A DNA stretch of 64,000 nucleotides from Actinomadura sp. NAK00032 (lineage in GTDB: Bacteria > Actinomycetota > Actinomycetes > Streptosporangiales > Streptosporangiaceae): NCBI RefSeq assembly GCF_013364275.1, contig NZ_CP054932.1:1984001-2048000 (forward strand). Direction: 5' to 3'. Below, piece after piece: positions 33,436-42,895 of the stretch. Position numbers and translations under genes: made by a program. Under the pieces are notes generated by a model. That model did not search any database and was not told the DNA's origin. It saw only the letters and a program-made list of their open reading frames with translations. How positions within the stretch are numbered: position 1 is the first letter of the stretch; each line of letters opens with the position of its first letter.

Positions 33436-34941
33436 TCAGGTGGGCGCGGCGGGGAGTGAGGCGGCGGCAGGGGAGGCGGCGGGGAGGGAGACGGTGAACA
33501 CCGCGCCCTCCCCGGGCGCGGACCGCACGGTGGCGGTGCCGCCGTGCGCCTCCGCGACGGCGGCGACGATCGACAGTCCGAGCCCGGCGCCGCCCTGGTC
33601 GCGCGAGCGGGCCGCGTCGGCGCGGTAGAACCGTTCGAACACCTTGGCGCGCTGCTCCGCGGTGAGCCCCGGCCCCCGGTCGGCCACCTCGATGACCGCC
33701 CGGTCGCCGTCCAGGGCCGCGCGGACGGTGGCGGGCGTGCCGGCGGGGGTGTGCGTGCGGACGTTGGCCAGCAGGTTCGCGAGCACCTGCCGCAGCCGTT
33801 CGGCGTCCCCGGAGACCGGCACCGGCTCACCGGCCTCCAGGGTGAGCGGGCGGCCGGGCTCGACGGCCCCGGCGTCGGCGACCGCGTCCGCGGCGAGGAC
33901 GGCCAGGTCGACGGGCCGCCGTTCCAGCGGGCGGCCCTGGTCGAGCCGGGCCAGCAGGAGCATCTCGTCCACCAGCAGGCCCATCCGCTCGGCCTCGGAC
34001 TCGATGCGGCGCATCGCCTTGGCGAGGTCCCCGGGCCGGTCGGCGGCGCCGCGCCGGAACAGTTCGGCGTAGCCGCGCACGGTGGCGACCGGGGTCCTGA
34101 GTTCATGCGAGGCGTCCGCGATGAAGCGCCGCAGCCGGTGCTCGGACGCCTCGCGCTCCCGGAAGGCCGCCTCGATCTGCCCGAGCATCCCGTTGAGCGC
34201 GGTGCTCAGCCGTCCGACCTCGGTCCGCGGGCCCGGCACGTCGACCCGCCGCGCCAGGTCCCCGCCGCCGATCGCGGCGGCCGTCCCGGCGATCTCGTCC
34301 AGCGGGCGCAGCGCGCTCCGGATCGCCCACCAGGCCAGCAGCCCGACCACGCCGAGGACCACGACCGTCACCGTGACGAGCGTGCCGAGCGTCCGGGCGA
34401 GCAGTTCGTCCTGCTCGGTGGTGCGCATCGCCATGACCAGCGTGCCCTGCCCGTCCGGCAGAAGCGCGGCGCGGACGCGCCAGTCGGGCACCTGGCCGCC
34501 GAACGGCCCCCCGGAGCGGTCGCCGTCACCGGCCACCCGCGCCTCGATCCGCGAGAACCGCTCCCCGTCCGGGTTGCCCTCGCTCGGCCGTCCCGCGCGG
34601 ACGCCGGCCGGGATCGGGGGAGTCTCGGCGAACGCCAGGGTCTGGACGACGGCGCCGTTCGGGCCGCGGATCTGCAGGAACGAAGGGAAGCCGCCGTGCC
34701 CGGCGCCCGCCCGCCACAGGCGCCGCAGGTCGCCGGACTCGGGCGGCAGCGCCAGTCCCTCGCCCCGGCCCGCGCGGGCGGACACGATCGCCGCGGCCTC
34801 GCGTCCGACCTCCGTCATCAGCCGGTCGTTGGTGGCGCTCTTCCAGTCGAAGAGGGCGGCGACGGTGGAGGCCCCGGCGGTGACGAAGCCCAGCGTGAGC
34901 AGCACGAGCACGATGAGGACGAGCCGCCTGCGCAGGGTCAC
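33436..34941 (-). CDS. Two-component sensor histidine kinase
   Basis: A 501-residue membrane kinase. Transmembrane helices at about 7-29 and 185-207 enclose an extracytoplasmic sensor domain. A HAMP region (about 207-260) follows, then HisKA with H279 in ASHELRTP and HATPase_c with N, G1 (ADRGPGL) and G2 (GGAGLGLSIV) boxes. GTG at 34941 overlaps the response-regulator stop by 4 nt (GTGA). Together with the regulator it resembles TrcS/TcrY-type pairs of mycobacteria. The stimulus is unknown; the divergent MmpL exporter is a likely target. Confidence 0.94.
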   Translation of the reverse strand: MTLRRRLVLIVLVLLTLGFVTAGASTVAALFDWKSATNDRLMTEVGREAAAIVSARAGRGEGLALPPESGDLRRLWRAGAGHGGFPSFLQIRGPNGAVVQTLAFAETPPIPAGVRAGRPSEGNPDGERFSRIEARVAGDGDRSGGPFGGQVPDWRVRAALLPDGQGTLVMAMRTTEQDELLARTLGTLVTVTVVVLGVVGLLAWWAIRSALRPLDEIAGTAAAIGGGDLARRVDVPGPRTEVGRLSTALNGMLGQIEAAFREREASEHRLRRFIADASHELRTPVATVRGYAELFRRGAADRPGDLAKAMRRIESEAERMGLLVDEMLLLARLDQGRPLERRPVDLAVLAADAVADAGAVEPGRPLTLEAGEPVPVSGDAERLRQVLANLLANVRTHTPAGTPATVRAALDGDRAVIEVADRGPGLTAEQRAKVFERFYRADAARSRDQGGAGLGLSIVAAVAEAHGGTATVRSAPGEGAVFTVSLPAASPAAASLPAAPT

Positions 34942-35651
34942 CGCCCCTCCCGCGGCAGCCGCATGACGTAGCCGACGCGCGGCACGGTGTGGATGAGGCG
35001 CGGCTCGCGGTCGTCCACCTTGCGCCGCAGGTAGCTGACGTAGGTCTGCACGACGCCGTCGCCGCCGCCGAAGTCGTACTCCCACACATGGTCGAGGATC
35101 TGCCGCTTGGTCAGCACGCGGCCCGCGTTGAGCACCAGGTAGCGCAGCAGCTTGAACTCGGTGGGGGTGAGTTCGACGAGGGCGCCGCCGCGCCGCACCT
35201 CGTAGGAGTCCTCGTCGATCTCCAGGTCGGCGAAAGCCGCCCGCGCCGGGGCGCCGCCGCGCGGCCGGGTGCGGCGCAGCACGGCCCGGACGCGCGCGAT
35301 CAGCTCCTCCAGGCTGAACGGCTTGGTCACGTAGTCGTCGCCGCCGACCGTCAGCCCCTTGATCTTGTCCTCGGTGGCGTCGCGGGCGGTCAGGAACACC
35401 ACCGGCGCCTCGCAGCCCTCGCGGCGCAGCCGGGCGCAGGTCTCCAGGCCCGACCCGTCGGGCAGCATCACGTCGAGCACGATGAGGTCGGGGGCGAACC
35501 GCGCCACCTGCCGCAGCGCCTCGGCGCCGGAGCCGGCGACCGCCGCCTCGAAGCCCTCGTACCGGAGGGCGGTGGCGACCAGGTCGGCGAGGTAGTCCTC
35601 GTCGTCGACCACGAGGACGCGGGTGGGAGGGGCACTCGGCGTGTTGGTCAC
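34938..35651 (-). CDS. OmpR/PhoB-family response regulator
   Basis: A 237-residue regulator. The receiver domain (about 10-125) has the acidic pocket VVDDED, phospho-acceptor D60 (LIVLDVMLP), T88 and K110 (TKPFS). The C-terminal winged-helix Trans_reg_C domain (about 140-232) has TPTEFKLLRYL and the recognition segment TYVSYLRRKVD. It starts at GTG 35651. Upstream lies a 57-bp palindrome built from two 11-bp-spaced direct repeats in each arm, the arrangement recognised by OmpR-family dimers. Confidence 0.95.
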   Translation of the reverse strand: MTNTPSAPPTRVLVVDDEDYLADLVATALRYEGFEAAVAGSGAEALRQVARFAPDLIVLDVMLPDGSGLETCARLRREGCEAPVVFLTARDATEDKIKGLTVGGDDYVTKPFSLEELIARVRAVLRRTRPRGGAPARAAFADLEIDEDSYEVRRGGALVELTPTEFKLLRYLVLNAGRVLTKRQILDHVWEYDFGGGDGVVQTYVSYLRRKVDDREPRLIHTVPRVGYVMRLPREGR

Positions 35652-35690
35652 GATGCCCAGTCTTGTCCGTTCCGCGCTGTGGGCGCAGTG

Positions 35691-35749
35691 AGAGATCTCT
35701 TAGAGATCGCTGTGAATCGCGGATTCACTGCGATCTCTAAGAGATCTCG
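35691..35749. promoter_or_regulatory. 57-bp near-perfect palindrome with OmpR-type direct repeats
   Basis: Two 27-nt arms (35692-35718 and 35722-35748) around a 3-nt centre pair with a single mismatch. Each arm holds two copies of AGAGATC spaced 11 bp apart (AGAGATC-TCTT-AGAGATC at 35691-35708, and its inverse at 35732-35749 with one change). It lies between the divergent response-regulator and MmpL genes, so one element could control both. Confidence 0.7.
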
Positions 35750-35786
35750 GAGGGCCGCCGAAGAGCGGGCCGCTGCACTGGGCGGC

Positions 35787-37973
35787 ATGGAGAGATTCTC
35801 TGGACTGGTGCTGCGGCACAGACTCCTGGTCACACTGATGTGGCTGGCACTGACCTGCGCGGGCGCGCTCGCCGCCACGCAGGTCACCGACCGGCTCAAG
35901 GAGGACTTCGCGCCGCCGGGGTCGGCGGCGCGCGACGCCAACGAGGCGATCGCCCGGCAGTACGGGACGGGCGGCGCGCACACCCCGCTCGTCCCCGTCG
36001 TCACCCTCCCGGCCGGGCAGACCGCCGACTCACCGGCGGCGAAGGCGGCTCTCGGGGAGGCCTTCGGCACGGCCGGACGGAAGCTGGACGCCCGCGTCGT
36101 CTCCTACGCCTCCACCGGCGACGGCAGGTTCGTCTCGCCCGGCGGGCGGACCACCTTCGGCCTGGTCTTCCCGCACAATGAGGCGGCCGCCGACGGGGCC
36201 GCAGACGAAGGGCCCGACCTCAGCGAGCCGCTCCGGCAGGCGCTGCTGTCCGCGCTGCCGTCCGGCGCGACGGTCCATGTGACGGGCATCGACGGCCTCG
36301 CGGAGGGCGCGGGCGGCGAGGGGCCCAGCGTGCTCGTCGAGACCCTGGTCGGCGGCGTCGGCGCGCTGGTGGTGCTGGCCTTCGTGTTCGGGTCGTTCCT
36401 GGCGGTGGTCCCGCTGGCGATCGCCGTGGTGTCGATCCTGACCTCGTTCCTCGTCGTGTACGGGATCACCGGCGTCACCGACGTCAACTTCATGGTGCAG
36501 TTCGTGGTGGCGCTGATCGGGCTCGGCGTCGCGGTCGACTACTCGCTGCTGCTGGTGACCCGGTGGCGGGAGGAACGCGCGCGCGGCCACCGGGGCGAGG
36601 AGGCCGTGCGGCGGGCGATGGCGACGGCCGGGCACGCCGTGCTGTTCAGCGCGGTCGCGGTCGCCATCGGGCTGACCGCCATGCTCGTCGTCCCGGTCGG
36701 CTTCCTGCGCAGCGTCGCGCTCGGCGGAATGATCATCCCGATGGTGAGCGCGCTGGCGACGCTGACCCTGCTCCCGGTCGTGCTGGCGACCGTCGGGCCG
36801 TTCCTCGACCGGCCTCGCCTGCGCAAGGAGACCGGACCGAGCCGCGCCTGGACGGCCTGGACCCGGCTGGTGGTGCGGTTCCGCTGGGTGGCCGTGCTCG
36901 TCTCCACGGCGATGCTCGCCTGCCTGGCGTACGCGGCGCTCGGCCTGAACCTGGGCGAGGCGCACAGCGGCGCCATGGCCAAGTCCGGCCCGGCCTACGA
37001 GGGCCTGGCCGCCCTGCAGCGCGGCGAAGTGCCGTCCGGCGTCCTGACGCCCGTGGACGTGCTCGTGCCGCCGGGCACGGACCCGGCCGGGGTCGCGGCC
37101 GACCTGCGTTCGCTGCCGGGCGTGCACGCGGTCGCCGCGCCGGACGGCGACGCCTGGCGCAAGGGCGGCTCGGCCCTGGTCACCGTGCTGCCCGCAGACG
37201 AGGGCGGCACCGGCGCGGGCAAGGACACCGTGAAGGCCGTCCGGGCCGCCGTGCCACCGGGAGTGCAGGTGGGCGGCGGGACCGCCGCCGACCTCGACTT
37301 CACCGACAAGGTCTACGGGACGTTCCCGCTGATGCTCGCCCTCATCGGCCTGCTGACGTTCGTGCTGCTGGCCCGCGCGTTCCGCTCGCTCCTGCTGCCG
37401 CTGAAGGCCGTGCTGCTCAACCTGCTGTCGCTGGCGGCCGTGCTCGGCGCGACCGTGCTGGTCTGGCAGCACGGGCACGGCAGCGAGCAGCTGTGGGGGA
37501 TCTCGGCGACCGGTTCCATCGCGGTGTTCGTCCCGGCGATGGTGTTCGCGTTCCTCTACGGGCTGTCGATGGACTACGAGGTCTTCATCCTCGCCCGGAT
37601 GCGGGAGGAGTACGACCGCACCGGATCGACCGAGGCCGCCGTCGTCGAGGGCATCGGGCGGACCGGCCGCCTGGTGACCAGCGCGGCGCTGATCCTGTTC
37701 CTGGCGTTCGCCTCCCTGGCGGCCGCGCCCATCATCGAGGTGAAGATCTTCGCGACGGGCCTCGGGCTCGGCATCCTGCTGGACGCGACGGTCGTCCGCG
37801 CGCTGCTCGTGCCCGCGATGGTCGCGCTGCTCGGCCGCTGGAACTGGTGGCTGCCCGCCTGGGCGGCGGCGCTCCTGCGCGTCCCGCCGTCACCGGACGG
37901 CCGCGACCGCGCCGGGCTGGCCGAGGCCGGCGACCTAGTGCCGCACGCGCTGTCGGACCGGTCGCCCGGCTAA
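35787..37973 (+). CDS. MMPL family RND-type transporter
   Basis: A 728-residue MmpL/YdfJ-like exporter with about twelve transmembrane helices in two groups (about 12-33 with 170-345, and 365-385 with 520-690) separated by extracytoplasmic loops of about 130 residues each. The conserved proton-relay motif appears as GLGVAVDYSLLLVTRWREE and, in the second half, GLSMDYEVFILARMREE. Such proteins export lipids or hydrophobic drugs. It diverges from the two-component system, whose palindromic operator is its immediate upstream region. The long open frame upstream of the ATG is antisense to the regulator and was not used. Confidence 0.93.
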   Translation: MERFSGLVLRHRLLVTLMWLALTCAGALAATQVTDRLKEDFAPPGSAARDANEAIARQYGTGGAHTPLVPVVTLPAGQTADSPAAKAALGEAFGTAGRKLDARVVSYASTGDGRFVSPGGRTTFGLVFPHNEAAADGAADEGPDLSEPLRQALLSALPSGATVHVTGIDGLAEGAGGEGPSVLVETLVGGVGALVVLAFVFGSFLAVVPLAIAVVSILTSFLVVYGITGVTDVNFMVQFVVALIGLGVAVDYSLLLVTRWREERARGHRGEEAVRRAMATAGHAVLFSAVAVAIGLTAMLVVPVGFLRSVALGGMIIPMVSALATLTLLPVVLATVGPFLDRPRLRKETGPSRAWTAWTRLVVRFRWVAVLVSTAMLACLAYAALGLNLGEAHSGAMAKSGPAYEGLAALQRGEVPSGVLTPVDVLVPPGTDPAGVAADLRSLPGVHAVAAPDGDAWRKGGSALVTVLPADEGGTGAGKDTVKAVRAAVPPGVQVGGGTAADLDFTDKVYGTFPLMLALIGLLTFVLLARAFRSLLLPLKAVLLNLLSLAAVLGATVLVWQHGHGSEQLWGISATGSIAVFVPAMVFAFLYGLSMDYEVFILARMREEYDRTGSTEAAVVEGIGRTGRLVTSAALILFLAFASLAAAPIIEVKIFATGLGLGILLDATVVRALLVPAMVALLGRWNWWLPAWAAALLRVPPSPDGRDRAGLAEAGDLVPHALSDRSPG

Positions 37974-38088
37974 TGCGGGGGCGGCATGGGGGAGGGCGTT
38001 GGACGCCGACGGGCAGCAGGAAGATCGCGAGTCGGCGCGTCCGCTCATGATCGCGGCGTGCGGCGCCTTCCCGCATCCGTACATGCAC

Positions 38089-39939
38089 TCATCTGGTGGT
38101 GAGCGTGACGGCGATCGGCCGGTGGTCAGAGTGGCGGACGGCCGGGTTGGCGGCGTTCCGCCCGACCAGGCCGGACGTGACGAGCACATGGTCGATCTGC
38201 TCCGCCGAGTCCGGCGTGGTCGGGAACGGGCGGGACGGCGCGAGCGCGTCGGTCAGCCCGGCGCGCATCAGCACGTCCCAGGGGCGGGAGCCCGGCTCCA
38301 GGTTGAGGTCACCGGCGAGGACGACCTGCCGGCCGTCCCGCGCGGCGTCCCTGGCCAAGGCGCCGAGCTGCTCGGCCTGGCGCAGGTCGGACCAGTCCGA
38401 GGGCGGCTGCGTGTGCGTGGCGATCACCGTGACGTCGCGGCCCTGCCAGCGCAGCCCGACGGCGAGCGCCTGCGCGCCCGTCGGGCCGCCCTCGGCCAGC
38501 GGCATGTTCCGGACGGACGTCACCGGCAGGTCGGTGAGCAGCGCGTCGCCCCACACCTCGTCCGCCGCTGGCGCCCAGATCGCCCGCAGCCCCAGCCGCT
38601 CGGAGAGCAGCCGCAGCGAGTCGCGGCCGCCGTTCAGCAGCCAGGCGCGGTCGACCTCGCTGAGGACGACGACGTGCGGGCGCAGCGCGCGCAGGGCGTC
38701 CGCCTGCCGGGTGACGGTCATCGTGCCGTCCATGCCGTATCCCATGCGCACGTTGTAGGCGGCGAGCCGGAGCCCGCCGTCGTCGAGCGGTCGCCAGCGC
38801 GGCCCGGTGTCGCGCCACAGGGGGACGGCCGCCACCGCGAGGACGGCGACGACCGCCGCGCCCGCCGCCCACGGTTCGAGCCCGCGCTCCCGCGACGGGC
38901 TCGGGGCGCGGACGACCAGGGCGGCCACGCCCAGCGCGGTCGCCACGGGCACCCACTGGTTCGGGGTGCCGAGGTCGTAGGCGGAGTAGTAGGCGAACAT
39001 CAGCACGACGAACAGCAGCCAGCCGCCCGCCATCGCCGTCCCGCGCCGTCCCGCCCGGTCGGGGCCGGGGACGGACGCGGCCCAGCCGAGGCACCCGGCC
39101 AGCGCGACCTGCCCGAGGACCTGGGCGGCCACCGTCCAGGCGGGGGAGACGCCGTGGACGCCGTCGATCGTGGCGCGCCCGGCGGCGAACCCGAGCACCG
39201 ACAGCACGAGCCCGGCCGCCGGGACCAGCGGATGCCGCGTCCAGAACCGGGGCCGCGCCGCGACCGCCACGGACAGCACGGCCGCCGCCGCCACGACGGC
39301 CGCCGCGACACCGCCCGACCATCCCGCGCTGGCCTGCGCGTGCGCCGCGTTGCCCGTCCACATGCCCCACAGCAGGAACGCGGGACCGGCCGCCAGCCAG
39401 ATCCGGGGCGCGGCGACGCCTTCGCTCCCGCCGGGCCGCCGCGCCAGCGCGAACGCGAACAACCCCAGGTAGGCGACGACCGGGATCCACGGCACGACGC
39501 CCGTCCGCCACACGAGGTCGATGCCCTCGACCGCCGCGTGCAGCGCCGTGGCCGCCGCGAGCCCGCCCGCGAACCCGGTCATCACCGGCGCGGTGTCCCG
39601 GACGGTCATGGCGGTCGCGGTCAGCCACACCAGCCCGCCGAGCAGGCCCGCGCTGGCCGCGTAGAGCTGGGGGTCGCCGCCGTCCGCGGCCTGGAGGACG
39701 ACTCGCGCGACCACCATCAGCGCCGCGCCGCCGATCGCCAAGCGGCCTGCCGGGACCAGCCGCGCCAGCGGGACGGTGAGGAACGCGGCCACGAACCACG
39801 ACAACGCGTACGCGCCCATGACCTCGGCCGGGGTCGAGCCCGCGCTGCCCACCAGCGTGATCAGCGACGGCAGGAAGACGTGCACCACGTCCGCCAGCAC
39901 GACGACGCCCAGCAGGACGTCCCACCGGATACGCGACAT
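38089..39939 (-). CDS. Polytopic membrane protein with C-terminal endonuclease/exonuclease/phosphatase domain
   Basis: A 616-residue protein. About ten hydrophobic helices occupy residues 5-360. The C-terminal part (about 375-616) has the EEP fold: AYNVRMGYG, the metal-binding glutamate in VVLSEVDR, ATHTQPP, GDLNLEPGS and the final SDHRPIAV. The topology suggests the EEP domain may be extracytoplasmic or cytoplasmic depending on helix count; substrates of related proteins range from DNA to phospholipid or phosphoinositide headgroups. The start ATG has GGGAGGG upstream. No partner is evident; the next gene upstream on the strand is a membrane glycosyltransferase 71 nt away. Confidence 0.87.
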   Translation of the reverse strand: MSRIRWDVLLGVVVLADVVHVFLPSLITLVGSAGSTPAEVMGAYALSWFVAAFLTVPLARLVPAGRLAIGGAALMVVARVVLQAADGGDPQLYAASAGLLGGLVWLTATAMTVRDTAPVMTGFAGGLAAATALHAAVEGIDLVWRTGVVPWIPVVAYLGLFAFALARRPGGSEGVAAPRIWLAAGPAFLLWGMWTGNAAHAQASAGWSGGVAAAVVAAAAVLSVAVAARPRFWTRHPLVPAAGLVLSVLGFAAGRATIDGVHGVSPAWTVAAQVLGQVALAGCLGWAASVPGPDRAGRRGTAMAGGWLLFVVLMFAYYSAYDLGTPNQWVPVATALGVAALVVRAPSPSRERGLEPWAAGAAVVAVLAVAAVPLWRDTGPRWRPLDDGGLRLAAYNVRMGYGMDGTMTVTRQADALRALRPHVVVLSEVDRAWLLNGGRDSLRLLSERLGLRAIWAPAADEVWGDALLTDLPVTSVRNMPLAEGGPTGAQALAVGLRWQGRDVTVIATHTQPPSDWSDLRQAEQLGALARDAARDGRQVVLAGDLNLEPGSRPWDVLMRAGLTDALAPSRPFPTTPDSAEQIDHVLVTSGLVGRNAANPAVRHSDHRPIAVTLTTR

Positions 39940-40010
39940 GTACGCCCTCCCGCGCAGAATGCGAGAAAGTCTCACGTATCGGGTCGGGGCGCGCAAGAGG
40001 CGCCGGACGA

Positions 40011-41477
40011 TCAGGCGCCGGCGGGCTGCGCCTCCGGGGCTTTGACCGGCTCCGGCTCCTCCGCCGTCTCCGCCGGCCGCCGTCCCCACGCCATCGCCGC
40101 CGCGAAGCACGCGAACGGCAGCGCGGGCAGCATGTACCGGTAGTCGAAATCGACCGTGATCGGGGGGACGGCCAGGAGCGTCACCCCGGACACCCAGAAC
40201 AGCGCCGTCCGCGCGCGCGCCCGCCGCCACACGATGCCCGCCGCGCCCGCGAGCAGGACGACCCCGAGCACCGTCCCGGGTACGCTCACCCGCTCCTGGT
40301 AGCCGCGCATGAAGCCCGCGTACGGTTCGACGATGTGCGTCCGGCCGGTGCCGTGCGAGTACTCGTGGACGATCGTCCGCCGGTCCCCGCCGCCGAGCAG
40401 CTGGAGGTCGGGCTTGCGCGCGGTGGGCTTGGTGGGGAAGTGGTACCGGGCCTCGGTGCCGACCGTCGGGTACTGGGACCGGTGCCACGAGAACGTCCGG
40501 ACGAAGAAGTCGTACGAGACGACCCGTGCGTAGTCCAGGGGCTGGTTCTGGATCGCCCAGAGCGCGAACCGCTGCGCCCGCGCGTTCGTCTCCTCGTCGA
40601 ACGGCTTCCCGTTGGACCACCCGGTCGGCGAGTTGGCCTCCCAGATCTGGTGGGACGACGCGGGCCGGTCGCCCTTCTGCCCGTACGGGCACAGGTTCGC
40701 CAGGTCGGGCGGCGGGGTGTGCGCGTCGCAGTCGGCGAACGCGGCCGTCCGCCCCCACAGGAAGATGCCGTCCACCCCGGACATCGCGAACCGGCCGTGC
40801 TCCTGCTGGAACCACATCCCGTACGCGCCGACCGGCAGCACGAACGCCGCCGCGAGCGCCGCGTACACGGGCCACCGCGTCCGCCGCACCACCAGGTACA
40901 GGACGACGATCAGGAACAGCGGCACCCCGACCGTCCGCGTGACGGCCGCCACGCCCAGCAGCGCGCCCACCGCCGCCGCGCGCCGCCACCCGGTCGCCCC
41001 CGGCTTGGCCAGCAGCAGCATCGCCCCGAACACCAGGACGGTGAACAGGGTGTCCGACAGGAGCAGATGCTCCAGCTCGATCTGGAACGAGTCGAGCAGG
41101 ATCGGCGCGACGGCCAGCGCCGCCCACGTCCGCCGCACCTCGAAGTCGCGGACGAGCATCCGGTAGCCGACCACCGCCAGCCCGAGGATCGCCGCGTGGT
41201 GCAACGCCGTGATCAGCGCCAGGCTGTGGAACGGCTTCAAGACCCACAGGAACAGCCCGTAGCCGGACGGCCGCAGCGGATGCGGGAACGGGTCGTCGGC
41301 GATCCGCAGGAAGTCGTAGCTGTCGTTGAACCACAGCACGCCCCGGAAGCCCAGCATGGTGACCACCCGCAGCACCACACCGGCGACGAGCACCACGGCG
41401 AACAGCCAGTGCCCCCTGATCGCGCCGACCACGGCACCGGCCTTCGCACGACGATCGGCAAGAGGGGCAAGCGGCAC
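40011..41477 (-). CDS. Polytopic membrane glycosyltransferase-like protein (GT-C fold)
   Basis: A 488-residue membrane protein with about eleven helices and a large hydrophilic loop (about 240-370). The first external loop carries WFNDSYDFLRIA with the acidic residue pattern used by lipid-phosphate-sugar-dependent GT-C enzymes, and RPSGYGLFLW follows. It probably transfers a sugar from a polyprenyl-phosphate donor to a wall polymer or protein. Exact substrate unknown. It starts at GTG 41477. A Glu/Pro-rich cytoplasmic tail ends the protein. Confidence 0.8.
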   Translation of the reverse strand: MPLAPLADRRAKAGAVVGAIRGHWLFAVVLVAGVVLRVVTMLGFRGVLWFNDSYDFLRIADDPFPHPLRPSGYGLFLWVLKPFHSLALITALHHAAILGLAVVGYRMLVRDFEVRRTWAALAVAPILLDSFQIELEHLLLSDTLFTVLVFGAMLLLAKPGATGWRRAAAVGALLGVAAVTRTVGVPLFLIVVLYLVVRRTRWPVYAALAAAFVLPVGAYGMWFQQEHGRFAMSGVDGIFLWGRTAAFADCDAHTPPPDLANLCPYGQKGDRPASSHQIWEANSPTGWSNGKPFDEETNARAQRFALWAIQNQPLDYARVVSYDFFVRTFSWHRSQYPTVGTEARYHFPTKPTARKPDLQLLGGGDRRTIVHEYSHGTGRTHIVEPYAGFMRGYQERVSVPGTVLGVVLLAGAAGIVWRRARARTALFWVSGVTLLAVPPITVDFDYRYMLPALPFACFAAAMAWGRRPAETAEEPEPVKAPEAQPAGA

Positions 41478-41654
41478 AGGGGAACCTTTGCTATGGACGT
41501 GCGGGCGGACGAATCCCGCGCCGGGCGATTATCGGCCGTTTCACGCCGGGGGCGGGCCTCCACGCTGCGTCACAGCAACCGCCCGCGCATCGGCCGCGAT
41601 CCTACCAGCGCATCCGGCGGCGCCCCGGCCGTCCGTCCGCCGGGCGGCGACGGA

Positions 41655-41685
41655 CGGGGCGCGCCCGGAGACCGGACGCGCCCCG
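41655..41685 (-). terminator. Hairpin terminator after the HAF-repeat gene
   Basis: A 9-bp stem (arm CGGGGCGCG) encloses a 13-nt loop that can itself form a small CCGG/CCGG stem, 19 nt beyond the stop. Confidence 0.6.
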
Positions 41686-41703
41686 CCTGCCGGCGTCGCC
41701 GGA

Positions 41704-42741
41704 TCAGTCGTTGGGGACGAGCATGAAGGCGCGGGGCGAGGCCGTGCCGACGATGACGCCGTCGTCGCTGATCGCCGTGGCGTTGTAGAGGACGGTCCCC
41801 TTGGGCAGGTTCACGGTGACCTTGTTCAGGTCGGTCATCTTCCCGTCCTCCCAGATGAAGGCGCGGCGCCCGGCGCCCCCGCTGGAGTCGGTGTCGGAGA
41901 GGCCGACGATCTGGCCCCGGTTGTTGATCCCGCCCGCGAAGCTGGCGGGCCCGCCGAGGGTGCCGAGGTCGGTGATCTTCCCGTCGCTCCACCTGACGGC
42001 GTGCAGGTGGCCCGTGAGCTTCTGCGAGTCGCCGACGACCGTGCCCTGGTCGTTGACGTCGAGGGCGCGGGTGCCGGGGTACCCGCCGCCGCCCAGGGTG
42101 CCGAGGTCGCGCACCGTGCCGTTCTCCCAGATGACGGCCCGCTTCGCCCCCGACTTCGTCACGGCGGTGCCGACGACCTGGCCCCCCTCGTTGATCGCCG
42201 CGGCCTGGCTCTCGGTGCCGTAGGAGACGCCGCCGAGGCCGGGCAGGCGGCGCATCGCGCCGTCGGCGTCCCAGACGGCGGCGCGGACCGGCTGCCCGGC
42301 CTCGCGGAACGTTCCAGCCACGGTGTCGGACTCGTTGACGGCGAGCGCGGTGCTGCCGTTCGCGCCGCCGTAGGGGGCGCCGAGGTCGACCAGCTCGCCG
42401 TCGCGGTACACCACGGCGTGCGCGGGCTCGTTCGAGGCACCGCTGTAGGCGCTGCCCACGATGCGCCCGGCGTCGTTGACGCCCAGCGCGGTGATCATGG
42501 GCAGCCTGCCGATCTCACCGTCCTGCCAGACCACGGCGTTGTCGGCCGAGCCGACCACCACACCGCCGGCGTTCACGTCGTTGGCGATGCTGGAGGCGTA
42601 ACCGGGCACGGATCCGAGATCGACGTAGGTGTAGGTCGTCGCCCGCTCACCGGCGTGGGCGGGCGCGGTGACCGCGGAGGCGGCCAGGGCGGTCGCGGCG
42701 GCGACGGTGGCGGAACGGCGCAAGAGTGTGCTTATCGACAT
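41704..42741 (-). CDS. Secreted HAF-repeat protein
   Basis: A 345-residue exported protein with a signal peptide (LLRRSATVAAATALAAS, cleavage near AHA-GE). The mature part consists of tandem repeats of about 40-50 residues with the HAF pattern: AxWxDGxxxDLGTLGG followed by ALAVNESDTVAG or INNRGQIVG. About seven such units make a likely beta-propeller. HAF proteins are common in actinobacteria, with unknown function. The ATG at 42741 is preferred to a GTG 18 nt upstream because it gives a compact signal peptide; neither has a strong ribosome site. Confidence 0.88.
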   Translation of the reverse strand: MSISTLLRRSATVAAATALAASAVTAPAHAGERATTYTYVDLGSVPGYASSIANDVNAGGVVVGSADNAVVWQDGEIGRLPMITALGVNDAGRIVGSAYSGASNEPAHAVVYRDGELVDLGAPYGGANGSTALAVNESDTVAGTFREAGQPVRAAVWDADGAMRRLPGLGGVSYGTESQAAAINEGGQVVGTAVTKSGAKRAVIWENGTVRDLGTLGGGGYPGTRALDVNDQGTVVGDSQKLTGHLHAVRWSDGKITDLGTLGGPASFAGGINNRGQIVGLSDTDSSGGAGRRAFIWEDGKMTDLNKVTVNLPKGTVLYNATAISDDGVIVGTASPRAFMLVPND

Positions 42742-42853
42742 GCCAACGATCTTGCTCACCGCCCGCGCCCGCCGACAGGCCGCCGACCATTACCAGGTTC
42801 TTACGGGCGTCGAGCAGCGGTGCGGCGGCCGACGCGCGGCGAGGGCACGCCAC

Positions 42854-42883
42854 CGGCGCCCGGCCCCGCCGGACCGGGCGCCG
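42854..42883 (-). terminator. Hairpin terminator after the alpha/beta hydrolase gene
   Basis: Perfect 10-bp stem (arm CGGCGCCCGG) with a 10-nt loop, 12 nt beyond the stop. Confidence 0.7.
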
Positions 42884-42895
42884 ATGCCGCTCACG

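Noticed and set aside
34989..35786. N-terminal extension of the MmpL protein
   Set aside because: It overlaps the response regulator antisense and crosses the palindromic operator; the membrane protein starts naturally at MERFSGLVLRH.
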